Shown here: one piece after another, positions 33,845-43,198 of the stretch
Layout: every line of letters begins with the position of its first letter
Position numbering within the stretch: the stretch's first letter is position 1
From: an uncultured Lachnospiraceae bacterium
GTDB lineage: Bacteria; Bacillota; Clostridia; Lachnospirales; Lachnospiraceae
Reading direction: 5' to 3'
Length of the DNA stretch: 64,000 bases
Assembly: GCA_910588125.1 (NCBI GenBank)
Contig: CAJUPI010000007.1
Coordinates: 24,980-88,979, forward strand
The notes under the pieces: generated by a model
What the model was told of the DNA's origin: nothing
What the model saw: the letters and a program-made list of their open reading frames with translations, nothing else
Database searches by the model: none
Program-made: the position numbers and the translations under genes

Positions 33845-34531
33845 ATGGAAACAAAGAATGGATTATTTGATTGTTTTTTCACCTATGGAGAACGAACTGT
33901 CGTAGAAAAAAACAAGATTATATATGCTCCGGATAATAAAGTCCAGACAGACTCTCTCTATTATCTGGAATCCGGGCTGGTTGCACTGATGAGCTATTCC
34001 AAAGGAGGGGATGAGCGGGTATATCTTTACATGAAAGGGCCGCGAATCATTTCTTTTATGGCCTTGCTGCTGAGTGTCACCAATTGTCAGGAGATCACCG
34101 GCAATGGCGTTCCCAGCCAATTGGTTCAAATGACCAAAACCCGCTGCGTACTCTATCGGATGCAGGGATCTACCTTCCGTAAGCTCCTTGACGAAGATCT
34201 CAAATTTAACCGGCTCATTTTACAGGCAACCGCCGCCAATTTCCAGGAAGTTTTAAGCCATTTCCAACAAGCTTTGGAAGACAGCGCCAGTGTCCGTCTC
34301 TGTCGTTTGCTGTTGGATTCCTGCATTGTCAAAGACGGCAAAAAGGTTCTTCCTAAAACCATGAGCTTTTTGGAAATGTCCAAATATTTAGGCACCCATC
34401 CTGTGACGGTATCCCGCATCGTAGCCATATTGAAAAAAGACGGCTGTATTGTCAAAGAGCAGGGCTTCGTCGTGATTCGCAATGAAGAACGGCTCTTACA
34501 AATGATCGAAAATGAGATTGATATTAAATAA
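33845..34531 (+). CDS. Crp/Fnr family transcriptional regulator
   Basis: A 228-aa protein with an N-terminal cyclic-nucleotide-like sensor domain (about 20-125) and a C-terminal Crp-type HTH (about 155-225: MSFLEMSKYLGTHPVTVSRIVAIL). The N-terminal cysteine cluster of oxygen-sensing Fnr proteins is absent, so the signal is unknown; it may be a small molecule such as an aromatic sulfate. It is divergent from the permease-ASST operon and likely activates it, and perhaps also the distant trxB-trxA-ASST operon. The last 8 bases overlap the VanZ gene end-on. Confidence 0.88.
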   Translation: METKNGLFDCFFTYGERTVVEKNKIIYAPDNKVQTDSLYYLESGLVALMSYSKGGDERVYLYMKGPRIISFMALLLSVTNCQEITGNGVPSQLVQMTKTRCVLYRMQGSTFRKLLDEDLKFNRLILQATAANFQEVLSHFQQALEDSASVRLCRLLLDSCIVKDGKKVLPKTMSFLEMSKYLGTHPVTVSRIVAILKKDGCIVKEQGFVVIRNEERLLQMIENEIDIK

Positions 34532-35051
34532 AAGCTGCTGCCATCTGGTAACAAAACCAGCCGAGCACAGCTCCCAAAACGTTCATAACAACATCATCCA
34601 GCTGGCAATACCCTCTTTGGGTTGCCAGCTGGACAAGCTCGATTGCCATGCTGCAAAAAACGGCGGACAAAATGCATCTCCCACTCTTTCTTAAAAATGG
34701 AATACTGCCGGGAACCAATATCCCATAAGGAATAAACAACAGCAGATTCTCAATCACATACCCTCGTGAACTCACGGTATCCCCCCAGGTTCCAAACAAA
34801 TTCAGATTCACTCCTGCACGCGAGCCAGGCTCCCTTGAAAAATATACCAGCTCCGCCAAAACCACCAGATAAACCACACAAAGGAACTGACAGGCCAGGG
34901 TGGTCCTCTTCACCGGTTTCAACGGCCGCCCTGCCCTGCTCCAGACAAAGAAAATCAGCAAAAACAGGGCGCCGGCCATCAATCCCTGAGGCAGATATCC
35001 CACCGGCTCCTGCATATCCTTACAAATTGTCAGAAAAAGTTCTTTACCCAT
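34524..35051 (-). CDS. VanZ family membrane protein
   Basis: A 175-aa protein with about five hydrophobic segments. The VanZ motif is clear: an NLFGTWG loop, then ENLLLFIPYGILVPG, and the Glu-rich IELVQLATQRGYCQLDDVVMNVLGAVLG stretch. VanZ gives low teicoplanin resistance in enterococci; chromosomal relatives have no proven role and are often near cell-envelope genes, as here at the end of the EPS locus. Confidence 0.88.
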   Translation of the reverse strand: MGKELFLTICKDMQEPVGYLPQGLMAGALFLLIFFVWSRAGRPLKPVKRTTLACQFLCVVYLVVLAELVYFSREPGSRAGVNLNLFGTWGDTVSSRGYVIENLLLFIPYGILVPGSIPFLRKSGRCILSAVFCSMAIELVQLATQRGYCQLDDVVMNVLGAVLGWFCYQMAAAFI

Positions 35052-35094
35052 CTGTCTTCCGTCACCATATGCCTTTTAACAATTTCTATATTTC

Positions 35095-37284
35095 TCAATC
35101 TTTATTCCAGACCAGGGTCTTTGCCCCTGCCGCCTGTTTGGGCTGCATGGAAACCGGCGACTTTATAATATTCCCATTTTCATCTGTCGCCCATTCACCG
35201 CCCACTCCATCTTTTACCGTCTGCGCCTTTATCACCCTGCCTTCCCCGTCAACCAGGTATATCTTTCCACTATCCGTCTTTACTGGCTCATAAAGCATCT
35301 CTTCCGATGCTGTCTGGCGCCGTCCCCGGTAATAAAGGCAACCATCCGAAATACCATCGACCGCTTTCCCCTCACTGTCAAATTGATAAACTGCCATTCC
35401 GCTTCCGTCATCTGCCAGACAGACGCCTTTTACCGCGGCATTTTTGTTTTCTTTATCAAAATAATAAATCGGGCCGTCCTCCAGTTCGATAAATCCTGTC
35501 TGAGTGCGGCCATAGCAGTCAAACGCAAAAAGCTCTCCCTGTATCTCTTTTATGATAAGCTGATCCTTGGCCGCACGAAGTGCCTGGCCGGCTTCATCAA
35601 AATAATACCAAGTCTCTGACAATTCCCCCGCCATATCATTAGAGCCCATCGTCTTCACCCAACAGTTTGCCGCCCGTTCCCCCTGGGCCAGCCCGTCTGC
35701 CGCCTCTGGCATATAATAGCCAAAACCAATTATTTCCGGTACGGTAGTGCGCAGCTTCGCCCAGCCAAGATGCATCAAACCGTAGCGATCCACGCAATAT
35801 TTTCCACCTGATATTTCCACCTCCCTATAAGGATTGGACAAGCTTCTCACCAGCTTACCGCTATTCGAGGGATCAAAATAAAAATATGCCTGATCCCCAT
35901 AATATTTCATATAATTTCCTACTACTCCATCATTGATCCAGCCTGCTGGAATCTCCAGATACTGCCAGCCATATCTCTGAGCGCCATCTGCTCCATAATA
36001 AGTGTATTCTCCGCTGGCATTTCTTTTCCAACCGGTAACCATCGCACCGTTTTTATTGAAGCAATACTCCTTTCCCTCAATGGTATAAGTATTCTCCGCC
36101 AGCATATAACCATTCGCATCAGCATAATACCAATTGGTGTACTCCTCCCCGTTATTGTTCACTCCACTGATGGCAAACCAGGCGGCTTGCGGCATAGAAC
36201 CATCCTCCAGAAAATACTGCTTCCTTCCATGCTTGTCTGTCAGCCAGCGCTTACGGTAATTGGTGCTATTTACATCAAAATAGTACTTTTTTCCGTCAAT
36301 TTCATAAATCCCGTTTCTATATGTCTTGCCTTCACTGTCCGCATAATACCAGCGTTCCGTCACAACATTCGTATCTGTATTCGTTGTAGGAACCTGGAAC
36401 CAGCCCCCTGTTTGCAGAACCCCGTCTTCCTCCAGATAATACCGCTCCTTCTCCTCCGTTACATACCAGCGCTTCCGGTAATTCAAACCATTGGCATCAA
36501 AATAATACGTTTTATCCTCCAAATTATAAAAACCTCCCTTTAGCTGGCCAGTCTCCTCGGAAAGATAGTACCAGTTTGTATAAGGTACTCCGGAGCTGTA
36601 TACCCCACTGACCGAAAACCAGCCCGCCTCCTGGGTTGTTCCATCTTCATTGGCATAATATTTTTTGTCATCGACTGTAAACCAGCGCTTGCGGTAATTG
36701 GCTCCATTAACGTCAAAATAATAATTTTTTCCGCCAACGGTATGCCAGCCGTTTAAAAGCAGGGTTCCGTCTGCGTTGGCATAACGCCAGGTAGTATAGG
36801 GATTTCCTTTACTGTCTGCCGCATCCACTGAGAACCAGCCGGAATGCTCTTTTCCGGTATCTGCGTTAATATAATATTTCTGCCCATCCAGTTCAAAAAC
36901 CCGGCCACGAACAGCAGCTCCTGAACTGTTAAAATAAAATTCATATCCATTTACTAAAAACCAGCCGTTCCGATAAACCCGGCCACCTTCACCGGCGTAA
37001 TACCAGCTTGTCCGAACCGGATCTTTGGGTTCCTTGGTAACGGATTTAAGAGAAAACCATTGATTTTCTATGAGCGTCCCTGTCTCATCCAGATAATATT
37101 TCTCATTCTCATAAGTAACCCAGCCACTGCTCACGGCTTCATCATTCTTTAAGTAAGACCATCCGCCATCGGCGAGAGGCTGCCATCCGGTGTAGGCATA
37201 AACCGAATGACAACCAAGTATGGTAAGGATACTGGCTAAAATAAAGCTGTGGCGTTTTGTGTGGCGCTTTTTTGATTTTTTCAT
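35095..37284 (-). CDS. Secreted cell-wall-binding repeat protein
   Basis: A 729-aa exported protein: a basic N-terminus, a hydrophobic stretch (13-28) and a probable cleavage after VYA. Almost all the rest is tandem repeats of about 20 residues rich in Trp, Tyr and Gly (for example GWFSVSGVYSSG and KKYYFDVNSTNYRKRW), of the choline/glucan-binding (CW_binding_1) type. No enzyme domain is visible, so it looks like a pure surface-binding protein, perhaps binding the EPS. ATG at 37284 is chosen because of GGGAG and the signal sequence; an upstream frame to 37323 would overlap the flippase. Confidence 0.85.
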   Translation of the reverse strand: MKKSKKRHTKRHSFILASILTILGCHSVYAYTGWQPLADGGWSYLKNDEAVSSGWVTYENEKYYLDETGTLIENQWFSLKSVTKEPKDPVRTSWYYAGEGGRVYRNGWFLVNGYEFYFNSSGAAVRGRVFELDGQKYYINADTGKEHSGWFSVDAADSKGNPYTTWRYANADGTLLLNGWHTVGGKNYYFDVNGANYRKRWFTVDDKKYYANEDGTTQEAGWFSVSGVYSSGVPYTNWYYLSEETGQLKGGFYNLEDKTYYFDANGLNYRKRWYVTEEKERYYLEEDGVLQTGGWFQVPTTNTDTNVVTERWYYADSEGKTYRNGIYEIDGKKYYFDVNSTNYRKRWLTDKHGRKQYFLEDGSMPQAAWFAISGVNNNGEEYTNWYYADANGYMLAENTYTIEGKEYCFNKNGAMVTGWKRNASGEYTYYGADGAQRYGWQYLEIPAGWINDGVVGNYMKYYGDQAYFYFDPSNSGKLVRSLSNPYREVEISGGKYCVDRYGLMHLGWAKLRTTVPEIIGFGYYMPEAADGLAQGERAANCWVKTMGSNDMAGELSETWYYFDEAGQALRAAKDQLIIKEIQGELFAFDCYGRTQTGFIELEDGPIYYFDKENKNAAVKGVCLADDGSGMAVYQFDSEGKAVDGISDGCLYYRGRRQTASEEMLYEPVKTDSGKIYLVDGEGRVIKAQTVKDGVGGEWATDENGNIIKSPVSMQPKQAAGAKTLVWNKD

Positions 37285-37309
37285 TGTGTGCTCCCTTATA
37301 ACTGCTATT

Positions 37310-38737
37310 TTATTTAAAACCATCTTTTCGTTTGTAAATTAATTTCATATTTTCTTTGAGATACTTATAAGACAACCCTAAATATATACATCCGCCTGCT
37401 ATAATTTGTATAATCATGGTTTTAAAACTTAGTCCCATAAAATATTGTAGTACTTGCAATATAGCAAACATAATCATACCATAAAATGTAAACTTTAAAT
37501 TTGAGACAAACATTTTTTCAATGTCTAATTCCTTTCGCAAAACGATAGATTGATATAATGGTACTGAAAACTCTGCTGCAAGCGTACCTACACATGCACC
37601 TACCGCACCATATTTAGGAATTAAAAACAGATTAATTATCAAATTTAAAATCGCTCCTAATGAAATGGACTTAATATAAATATCATCCCTCTTGGTTGGA
37701 ATGATATACTGTGTTCTTACAACATTTCCCCAACCGATTAAAATCAGAGTCACCGCTAAAATATTCATCAGCAATGCGCTCTGCGTAAATGCCGCGCCAT
37801 AAAACCAAGGTACTAAAGAATAGGAAACAGACAGCACCCCAAAACACATCGCATTTGTCATAAAACAGATAAAAGAAAGCGAACTGGTAATTCCTTTTTT
37901 TACTTCTTCAATTTTTCCTTGTGAAAGCATGGCAGACATTCTTGGCATCATAACTTGTCCTAATGAAGAAATAAACATAGTTAAGGAATAAATTATCTTT
38001 TCTGCATTTTCATATAATCCGTTTTGATTTAAATCTTTGGTAAGCCAGCCTAGCATAACCTTGTCCATTGAACGATAAATATTTAGAGCAATGACTGGTA
38101 TCATCAAAATTAAGCACGGCCTGACATGTGCTAATATCTTATTTAAACTTAAAGTTTCAAATGAAAGATAATCTTTGCCCATTGTAAAAAAGCAAATATA
38201 AGTTATTAGATATCCTAATGAATAGATAAGACAATATTTCCAAACATCATCTAATTGTTTTATCAATATGAATACTGCCATAACCTCTAAAATTTTAACA
38301 ATCATATTCTTTGTTGAGGTTTCTTTAAATCTTTCTATGCCAAACAAAAACCAGTCGATATTCAAACCATTTCCAATAACCCAAATGCCAAATACAAGTC
38401 CTATCATTCTATTTTCTTCATATGTTATCAACACAAGCAAAAAATAGACAATAGATATTAATATTGTAACCATTAACTGCATCACATAAATGGATGCAAA
38501 TTCTTCCGTTAATTTCTTTTTATTATTTTTAACTTCTGCAATTCTTCTTGTTCCATAGTTGGTAAGTCCAAGCTTTGCAAGTAACGTAAAATAATATGTA
38601 ATTGCATAATAATATGAGTAGATTCCTACTCCCTCTGTGCCTAAAACCCTAGAAATATATGGAGCTGTTATAAGCGGCGTTATGACACTCAAAATATTAT
38701 ATATCACAACATACAGATAATTTTTTTTTGAATTCAT
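37310..38737 (-). CDS. Polysaccharide flippase (Wzx/MurJ-like MOP superfamily)
   Basis: A 475-aa protein with about 12-14 helices. The start (NILSVITPLITAPYISRVLGTEGVGIYSYYYAITYYF) and the two-half layout are typical of Wzx proteins that move lipid-linked repeat units across the membrane. It lies within an AT-rich stretch (37.3-43.2 kb) unlike its flanks, suggesting exchange of EPS genes by transfer. Codons 3-6 hold a run of nine A (38721-38729), a candidate slippage site. Confidence 0.9.
   Translation of the reverse strand: MNSKKNYLYVVIYNILSVITPLITAPYISRVLGTEGVGIYSYYYAITYYFTLLAKLGLTNYGTRRIAEVKNNKKKLTEEFASIYVMQLMVTILISIVYFLLVLITYEENRMIGLVFGIWVIGNGLNIDWFLFGIERFKETSTKNMIVKILEVMAVFILIKQLDDVWKYCLIYSLGYLITYICFFTMGKDYLSFETLSLNKILAHVRPCLILMIPVIALNIYRSMDKVMLGWLTKDLNQNGLYENAEKIIYSLTMFISSLGQVMMPRMSAMLSQGKIEEVKKGITSSLSFICFMTNAMCFGVLSVSYSLVPWFYGAAFTQSALLMNILAVTLILIGWGNVVRTQYIIPTKRDDIYIKSISLGAILNLIINLFLIPKYGAVGACVGTLAAEFSVPLYQSIVLRKELDIEKMFVSNLKFTFYGMIMFAILQVLQYFMGLSFKTMIIQIIAGGCIYLGLSYKYLKENMKLIYKRKDGFK
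38721..38729 (-). repeat. A9 homopolymer at the 5' end of the flippase gene
   Basis: Nine A on the coding strand at codons 3-6. A slip of one base would end the reading frame early. The region is AT-rich, so chance is a fair explanation. Confidence 0.4.
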
Positions 38738-38774
38738 AATCTAACCTCATTTTTTATTATAACATCTATAGAAG

Positions 38775-39749
38775 TTATTTAACAACAAAAAACACATCTT
38801 CCATAGGTCGTCTGCATGAACAAGGAATCAGACATCTCTCTTTATAATATCCGGCTCCAATTACAATAGCAATTTTTTCACTGACCGGCAGCTTTAACTT
38901 CCTCTTTATCATAGTATCTTCACTTTTCTTATTGGACCATTGCATAAAACACGAACCTATATTTCTGGCATGAAGTCCATTTATAAAATTCATAGAAGTC
39001 AGCCCTGCATTTAAATATCCCTGATTTCTCTCACCATAATATTCAAATGCAGCTGTATCATATGTAACAATAAAATAAGTCACTGTATTTTTATTAAATC
39101 CGCTTACCCCCATAATCGTATTATCCAATATCTTCTTAATTTCACAATTATCTATTTTATAAATTTTACACATTTGACGATTACACGCTGTTGGAGCCTC
39201 TAAAAAGCATTTTAAAGCGAACTCTATATCGTATTGCTCCAATGGTTTATCTTGAAAATCTCTCACAGAATGTCTTGAAAAAATCACCTTTTCAAATGAA
39301 TCCTCCACTGACAGCAAAGGTGCATACATTAACTGTTTTCCTGCTCTGTAATTGCTCAAAATAGCATTATCTTTTAGAAACTTTTCTACTAAAATATAGG
39401 TATCATCGCGTTCCCATTCATATTCATCAATAAACTTACACCACTCCTGAAGTACGGAATATCCCAATTGGTATTCAAAATCACTAACAGAAGAATAATG
39501 ATTTAAAATATTAACTAATTGTAAAACCTTCTCCCGTCCAAAATAACGAGGCTGAGGCATACACAATCCTTTTTCTATACTATGGACAATCAGCATAATT
39601 CGAAATTTATAGTTCCCCTTATCTTCTGCCTTCTCAAGATAATGCTCAGAAAATATTTTTGCATCATTCAAAAACTCCTGCCTGATTTTTTCTTTTTTAA
39701 CCACCCGTCTTAAAGCATCATTCTGCTTTAATAGTTCAATTAATTTCAT
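38775..39749 (-). CDS. Nitroreductase-family protein in EPS locus
   Basis: A 324-aa protein. The C-terminal two-thirds has the flavin-dependent nitroreductase pattern (RHSVRDFQDKPLEQYD near 155-170, APTACNRQ, and a late IVIGAGY). The N-terminal 120 residues are a helical extension I do not recognise. Such proteins use FMN and NAD(P)H, or have lost catalysis. Its place among glycan genes suggests a sugar or redox modification. The ATG at 39749 follows GGAGG with a spacing of 10; an upstream ATG at 39782 overlaps the next gene. Confidence 0.8.
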   Translation of the reverse strand: MKLIELLKQNDALRRVVKKEKIRQEFLNDAKIFSEHYLEKAEDKGNYKFRIMLIVHSIEKGLCMPQPRYFGREKVLQLVNILNHYSSVSDFEYQLGYSVLQEWCKFIDEYEWERDDTYILVEKFLKDNAILSNYRAGKQLMYAPLLSVEDSFEKVIFSRHSVRDFQDKPLEQYDIEFALKCFLEAPTACNRQMCKIYKIDNCEIKKILDNTIMGVSGFNKNTVTYFIVTYDTAAFEYYGERNQGYLNAGLTSMNFINGLHARNIGSCFMQWSNKKSEDTMIKRKLKLPVSEKIAIVIGAGYYKERCLIPCSCRRPMEDVFFVVK

Positions 39750-39772
39750 ATCTAATATGCCTCCATAATATT

Positions 39773-40825
39773 TTAAATACATTCGTTTATCGCCTTGTAT
39801 AAATATGATCTTGAAACAGATTTCAGCTGTTCCAATTTTTGATTAACTATTTTATAGTCAATTTTTTCCTTAACCAAAACATCTACATCATCTTTAACCA
39901 GCCTGGTTTCCAGCCCTAAACTGTACAACAATTCTTTGACTTTTACTTTATTAAAATCTAAAGATATAAATATTTTATTAAAGATTACGGAAAACACAGT
40001 TCCATGAAACGTATTAGTTACAATATATTCTGCACAAAGAAAATACGACAGAAAATTTTCTATGGTAGATGGCTTCCATTCATGGCTTCCTTCTATATAT
40101 TTTCCAACACAAATAATTTTTAACTCTTTTTCCTTTGCAAATAATTTAAGCTTTACGCGTAATTCCTCCGATAAATCTTCAAAAAGATATATTAAAATAT
40201 ACTTTTCATTTATTTCAAAACATTTTTTTCTATAAAAATCAAAATCCAAAAGTAATGTAGGATCACAATTCAAAACCGTATCATGATCTACGATACGTTC
40301 TACATAACTTTTTGTATAATTATCTCTAACTCCAATTTGCTTTATTTTTCTCAAACCATTTACAGAATATTTAAATGTATCAAGTTTATCATAACACGAA
40401 TTGGCTATTGATGCAGCATAGGTAATAATCGGTATACTATTATCCCATTTAGTTCCCCAGAATAATTCTGAAGATTTCAAAAAATAATTAGAATTAATAT
40501 CCCATACAGTATCGCTCCCAATAACTAGGCAATCTATCCCTTCTCCTTTTACTTGATCTGCATTCAATGAAACAAATACTTGTTCAATATACTTCTCATA
40601 ATAAAAATATCTTTCAAAACAATGGACAATATTAGCTCTATTCTTAATTGCTTTTAGAACACTTTTTAATAGATTTTTCTTTGAGTGAGCAGAATATTTA
40701 TTTCTCGTGGATATAAAATAAACATCAAATCCAAATGAACGCAAAACTTCCTGTAATGCTGTCGCCTGTAAAACACTCCCTGTATTCTCTGTATAATAAA
40801 CTGTCACTATCCCTATTTTACTCAT
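39773..40825 (-). CDS. Polysaccharide pyruvyl transferase family protein (1)
   Basis: A 350-aa protein of the CsaB/WcaK family, which transfers a pyruvyl group from PEP to a sugar. The pattern IGIVTVYYTENTGSVLQATAL, the DCLVIGSDTVWD stretch, LNCDPTLLL, and the late TNTFHGTVFSVIF are characteristic. A second member is at 42011-43114. It overlaps the polymerase gene by 8 bases. Acidic pyruvate groups are common in Firmicute EPS. Confidence 0.85.
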   Translation of the reverse strand: MSKIGIVTVYYTENTGSVLQATALQEVLRSFGFDVYFISTRNKYSAHSKKNLLKSVLKAIKNRANIVHCFERYFYYEKYIEQVFVSLNADQVKGEGIDCLVIGSDTVWDINSNYFLKSSELFWGTKWDNSIPIITYAASIANSCYDKLDTFKYSVNGLRKIKQIGVRDNYTKSYVERIVDHDTVLNCDPTLLLDFDFYRKKCFEINEKYILIYLFEDLSEELRVKLKLFAKEKELKIICVGKYIEGSHEWKPSTIENFLSYFLCAEYIVTNTFHGTVFSVIFNKIFISLDFNKVKVKELLYSLGLETRLVKDDVDVLVKEKIDYKIVNQKLEQLKSVSRSYLYKAINECI

Positions 40826-41963
40826 ATATACAACTCTCTCTTCCCGTATCTCTTGGATACCTATTAAAACAAAATATCATACTATATGCCAGAATCCAAA
40901 ACGGCAAAGAACCATTTCCAAGGAAATGTGAACACGCCATTTCAATAAACAAATAAACCATTATCAAAAATGAATAATTATTTTTTGCTATTGATGAAAT
41001 TCCATATGTAAAGCAAACCAGCCCTGCTGCTGATACCTCTAAATACAATCGTACAATATCATTATGGATGCTTACATGTACAAATTTATTATACCAGGGT
41101 ACATCAATCCAAAGAAACGTCCCTAATCCTTTGCTGAGTTCATCACTTTCAAATGCCGTTACAATTGTTTCAAATCTAAACATCAAAAATGCATGCAGAT
41201 CCAATCCAGTTAAAGAGGTAAACCACTGGGAAAAAGAATCTGTTAGTAAAATTTGTACTATTGCTGGAAGACATAGAGCTATACCTGTAATTAACACATA
41301 AAATTTTTTTGATACAATTCCATTTCTGCTGATTTTACTATGAAAAATCGTTATAAATATAAGATAAAGCAAACACATTCTTTTCCATGCAAGGATACAA
41401 CAAATTGCTGTTATAATTCTTTTAATCCTATCATCTATAAACGTATAATAAATATATAGCATTAAGAACATATGCGCACATGGATTTTCAAATGGAGAAC
41501 TTGACTTAATAAAAGAAAAATTTAAATGGATCTCTTTACTAACTATTGTCCATAAAAACATTCCAAAACAAAAAATCATTCCCAATAAGAACATATTCAT
41601 GATCTTATCTAATGCATATATTGTGGAATCATTTAGAAAAATCAAATGCACAAATATTATTGGTATTATCAAATAATAGATTTCTGATATCCAACCAGTA
41701 GAAAATCCATTTAAAATCATATATACTAACGAGATCATAAATAAGATTACTGAAACCATAACCACTCTTTTGACTTCATATGTAATACTAAATTTAAAGT
41801 CATTATTTCTTATTTCATTTCCTAAACCTATTAGAACAAATAATATAAGTAATACATGCTTAAATCCTGTTCTATCTATTGAATATAAAAAAGGAACCTC
41901 ATCAAAAAACTGAGCACATAAAAGGAAAATAATTGGAAATAATACAAATGTTTTCTTTTTCAC
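40818..41963 (-). CDS. O-antigen polymerase-like membrane protein (Wzy candidate)
   Basis: A 381-aa protein with about 10 hydrophobic segments and a larger loop in the second half (about 260-310). The layout and context between two pyruvyl transferases and a flippase suggest the repeat-unit polymerase. Sequence conservation in this family is low, so the call rests on topology and position. The gene is AT-rich. Confidence 0.65.
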   Translation of the reverse strand: MKKKTFVLFPIIFLLCAQFFDEVPFLYSIDRTGFKHVLLILFVLIGLGNEIRNNDFKFSITYEVKRVVMVSVILFMISLVYMILNGFSTGWISEIYYLIIPIIFVHLIFLNDSTIYALDKIMNMFLLGMIFCFGMFLWTIVSKEIHLNFSFIKSSSPFENPCAHMFLMLYIYYTFIDDRIKRIITAICCILAWKRMCLLYLIFITIFHSKISRNGIVSKKFYVLITGIALCLPAIVQILLTDSFSQWFTSLTGLDLHAFLMFRFETIVTAFESDELSKGLGTFLWIDVPWYNKFVHVSIHNDIVRLYLEVSAAGLVCFTYGISSIAKNNYSFLIMVYLFIEMACSHFLGNGSLPFWILAYSMIFCFNRYPRDTGRESCIYE

Positions 41964-42010
41964 TAAAAATTGGCCTCCATGTTATCCTTTACAAATTTCA
42001 CAAATAGCTT

Positions 42011-43114
42011 TCATGCCTCCGTCATCTTTTTTAAAATACGAATAGACTCTGCCCTATACTGTTCTAATTTATAATTCGGAATTGTAAAATCTATTTCTTT
42101 GAAAGCTAATGTCAGATTATCATCATCTTTTAATACCTGATCTGATAACCCCAATAATTTTAATATACTCATATTACGTGTTCCTGTATTATTATTGGGA
42201 AGTACCTCAACAAAAGGTGTATTAAAATTTATGGCAAATGCCGTGCCATGAAAAGAATCAGTAATCATGCAATCTGCATTTTTTATATACGAAAGAAATT
42301 GGCCTGCTGTTGGACACCATACGAATTTTCCTTCTCGTGTAAATTGATGAAACGAAGAAGAAATCCTTACTAGCGGAAGCCTTTTTGCTTCCGCAACTTT
42401 TTGAGCATATTTTCCAAGCTTTTTATCATTATGTAATTGATAAACAAGAACATATTTCGAATGTTTTATTGGTTCCATATACTTTTTCCACTCATTTATT
42501 GTCATAAGTAAAGTAGGATCCAAAACTTGATATGCATGAATACCTATATCCTCCAATATATGAACCGCACTATCTTCTCTTACTGCTATATACTGGTATC
42601 TGCATAACCATTTCTTATAATAATCTTTTAGTTTCGATGTAATCTCCGTCCGGCCAAAACTTGCAGCATAAGCAATTTTTTTACTTTCATCCTTTACAAA
42701 AGATAAACAGTAAGAATCATCATATTCTCCATTCTCTATTGGTCCCCAAACCTGATCACTTCCTGTCATATATACATCTGCAATAGGTGTATCCTTTTTT
42801 AATTCTTCTGGATCATTATATCTTCTTGTCAAATTAAGATATCTGTGTTGTTCCTTTTCAAATCTTCGACCTGCAGCAATACTTTCCGGTTGGCGTAGCA
42901 TTAAATAAATAAATTTTTTTACCAGATTACTGTTCCACTCTTTTTTATGTTTTAAAAGAGTCTTTTCATGCTGAGAATACAGCTCATCAAACCGGATATA
43001 ATCTATAATTTCACATGAATGGCCTAAATTTTCAATTACTTTCTGCGTTGCAAATGCCTGTAACAACGAACCATAATTTGTTATTGCATGTCTGGTTATT
43101 ATAGCAATTTTCAT
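42011..43114 (-). CDS. Polysaccharide pyruvyl transferase family protein (2)
   Basis: A 367-aa family member with IAIITRHAITNYGSLLQAFAT at the start, DVYMTGSDQVWGP, VLDPTLLM and the late TDSFHGTAFAINF. It differs clearly from the neighbour at 39773-40825, so the two likely act on different sugars. It is the first AT-rich EPS gene after the fusion gene. Confidence 0.87.
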   Translation of the reverse strand: MKIAIITRHAITNYGSLLQAFATQKVIENLGHSCEIIDYIRFDELYSQHEKTLLKHKKEWNSNLVKKFIYLMLRQPESIAAGRRFEKEQHRYLNLTRRYNDPEELKKDTPIADVYMTGSDQVWGPIENGEYDDSYCLSFVKDESKKIAYAASFGRTEITSKLKDYYKKWLCRYQYIAVREDSAVHILEDIGIHAYQVLDPTLLMTINEWKKYMEPIKHSKYVLVYQLHNDKKLGKYAQKVAEAKRLPLVRISSSFHQFTREGKFVWCPTAGQFLSYIKNADCMITDSFHGTAFAINFNTPFVEVLPNNNTGTRNMSILKLLGLSDQVLKDDDNLTLAFKEIDFTIPNYKLEQYRAESIRILKKMTEA

Positions 43115-43198
43115 CTTAAATCATCCCTTTAATTATCACTTATACTATATTTCTTTTCTCAGTTACAGGATTATAAAAACCACTGCTATCCTCCCCCA

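Noticed and set aside
33845..34531. Oxygen-sensing Fnr
   Set aside because: The N-terminal cysteine cluster that binds 4Fe-4S is not present; the call is kept at Crp/Fnr family.
34524..35051. Glycopeptide resistance (vanZ)
   Set aside because: There is no vanA/B-type ligase or other van genes; chromosomal VanZ-like proteins are common in this group.
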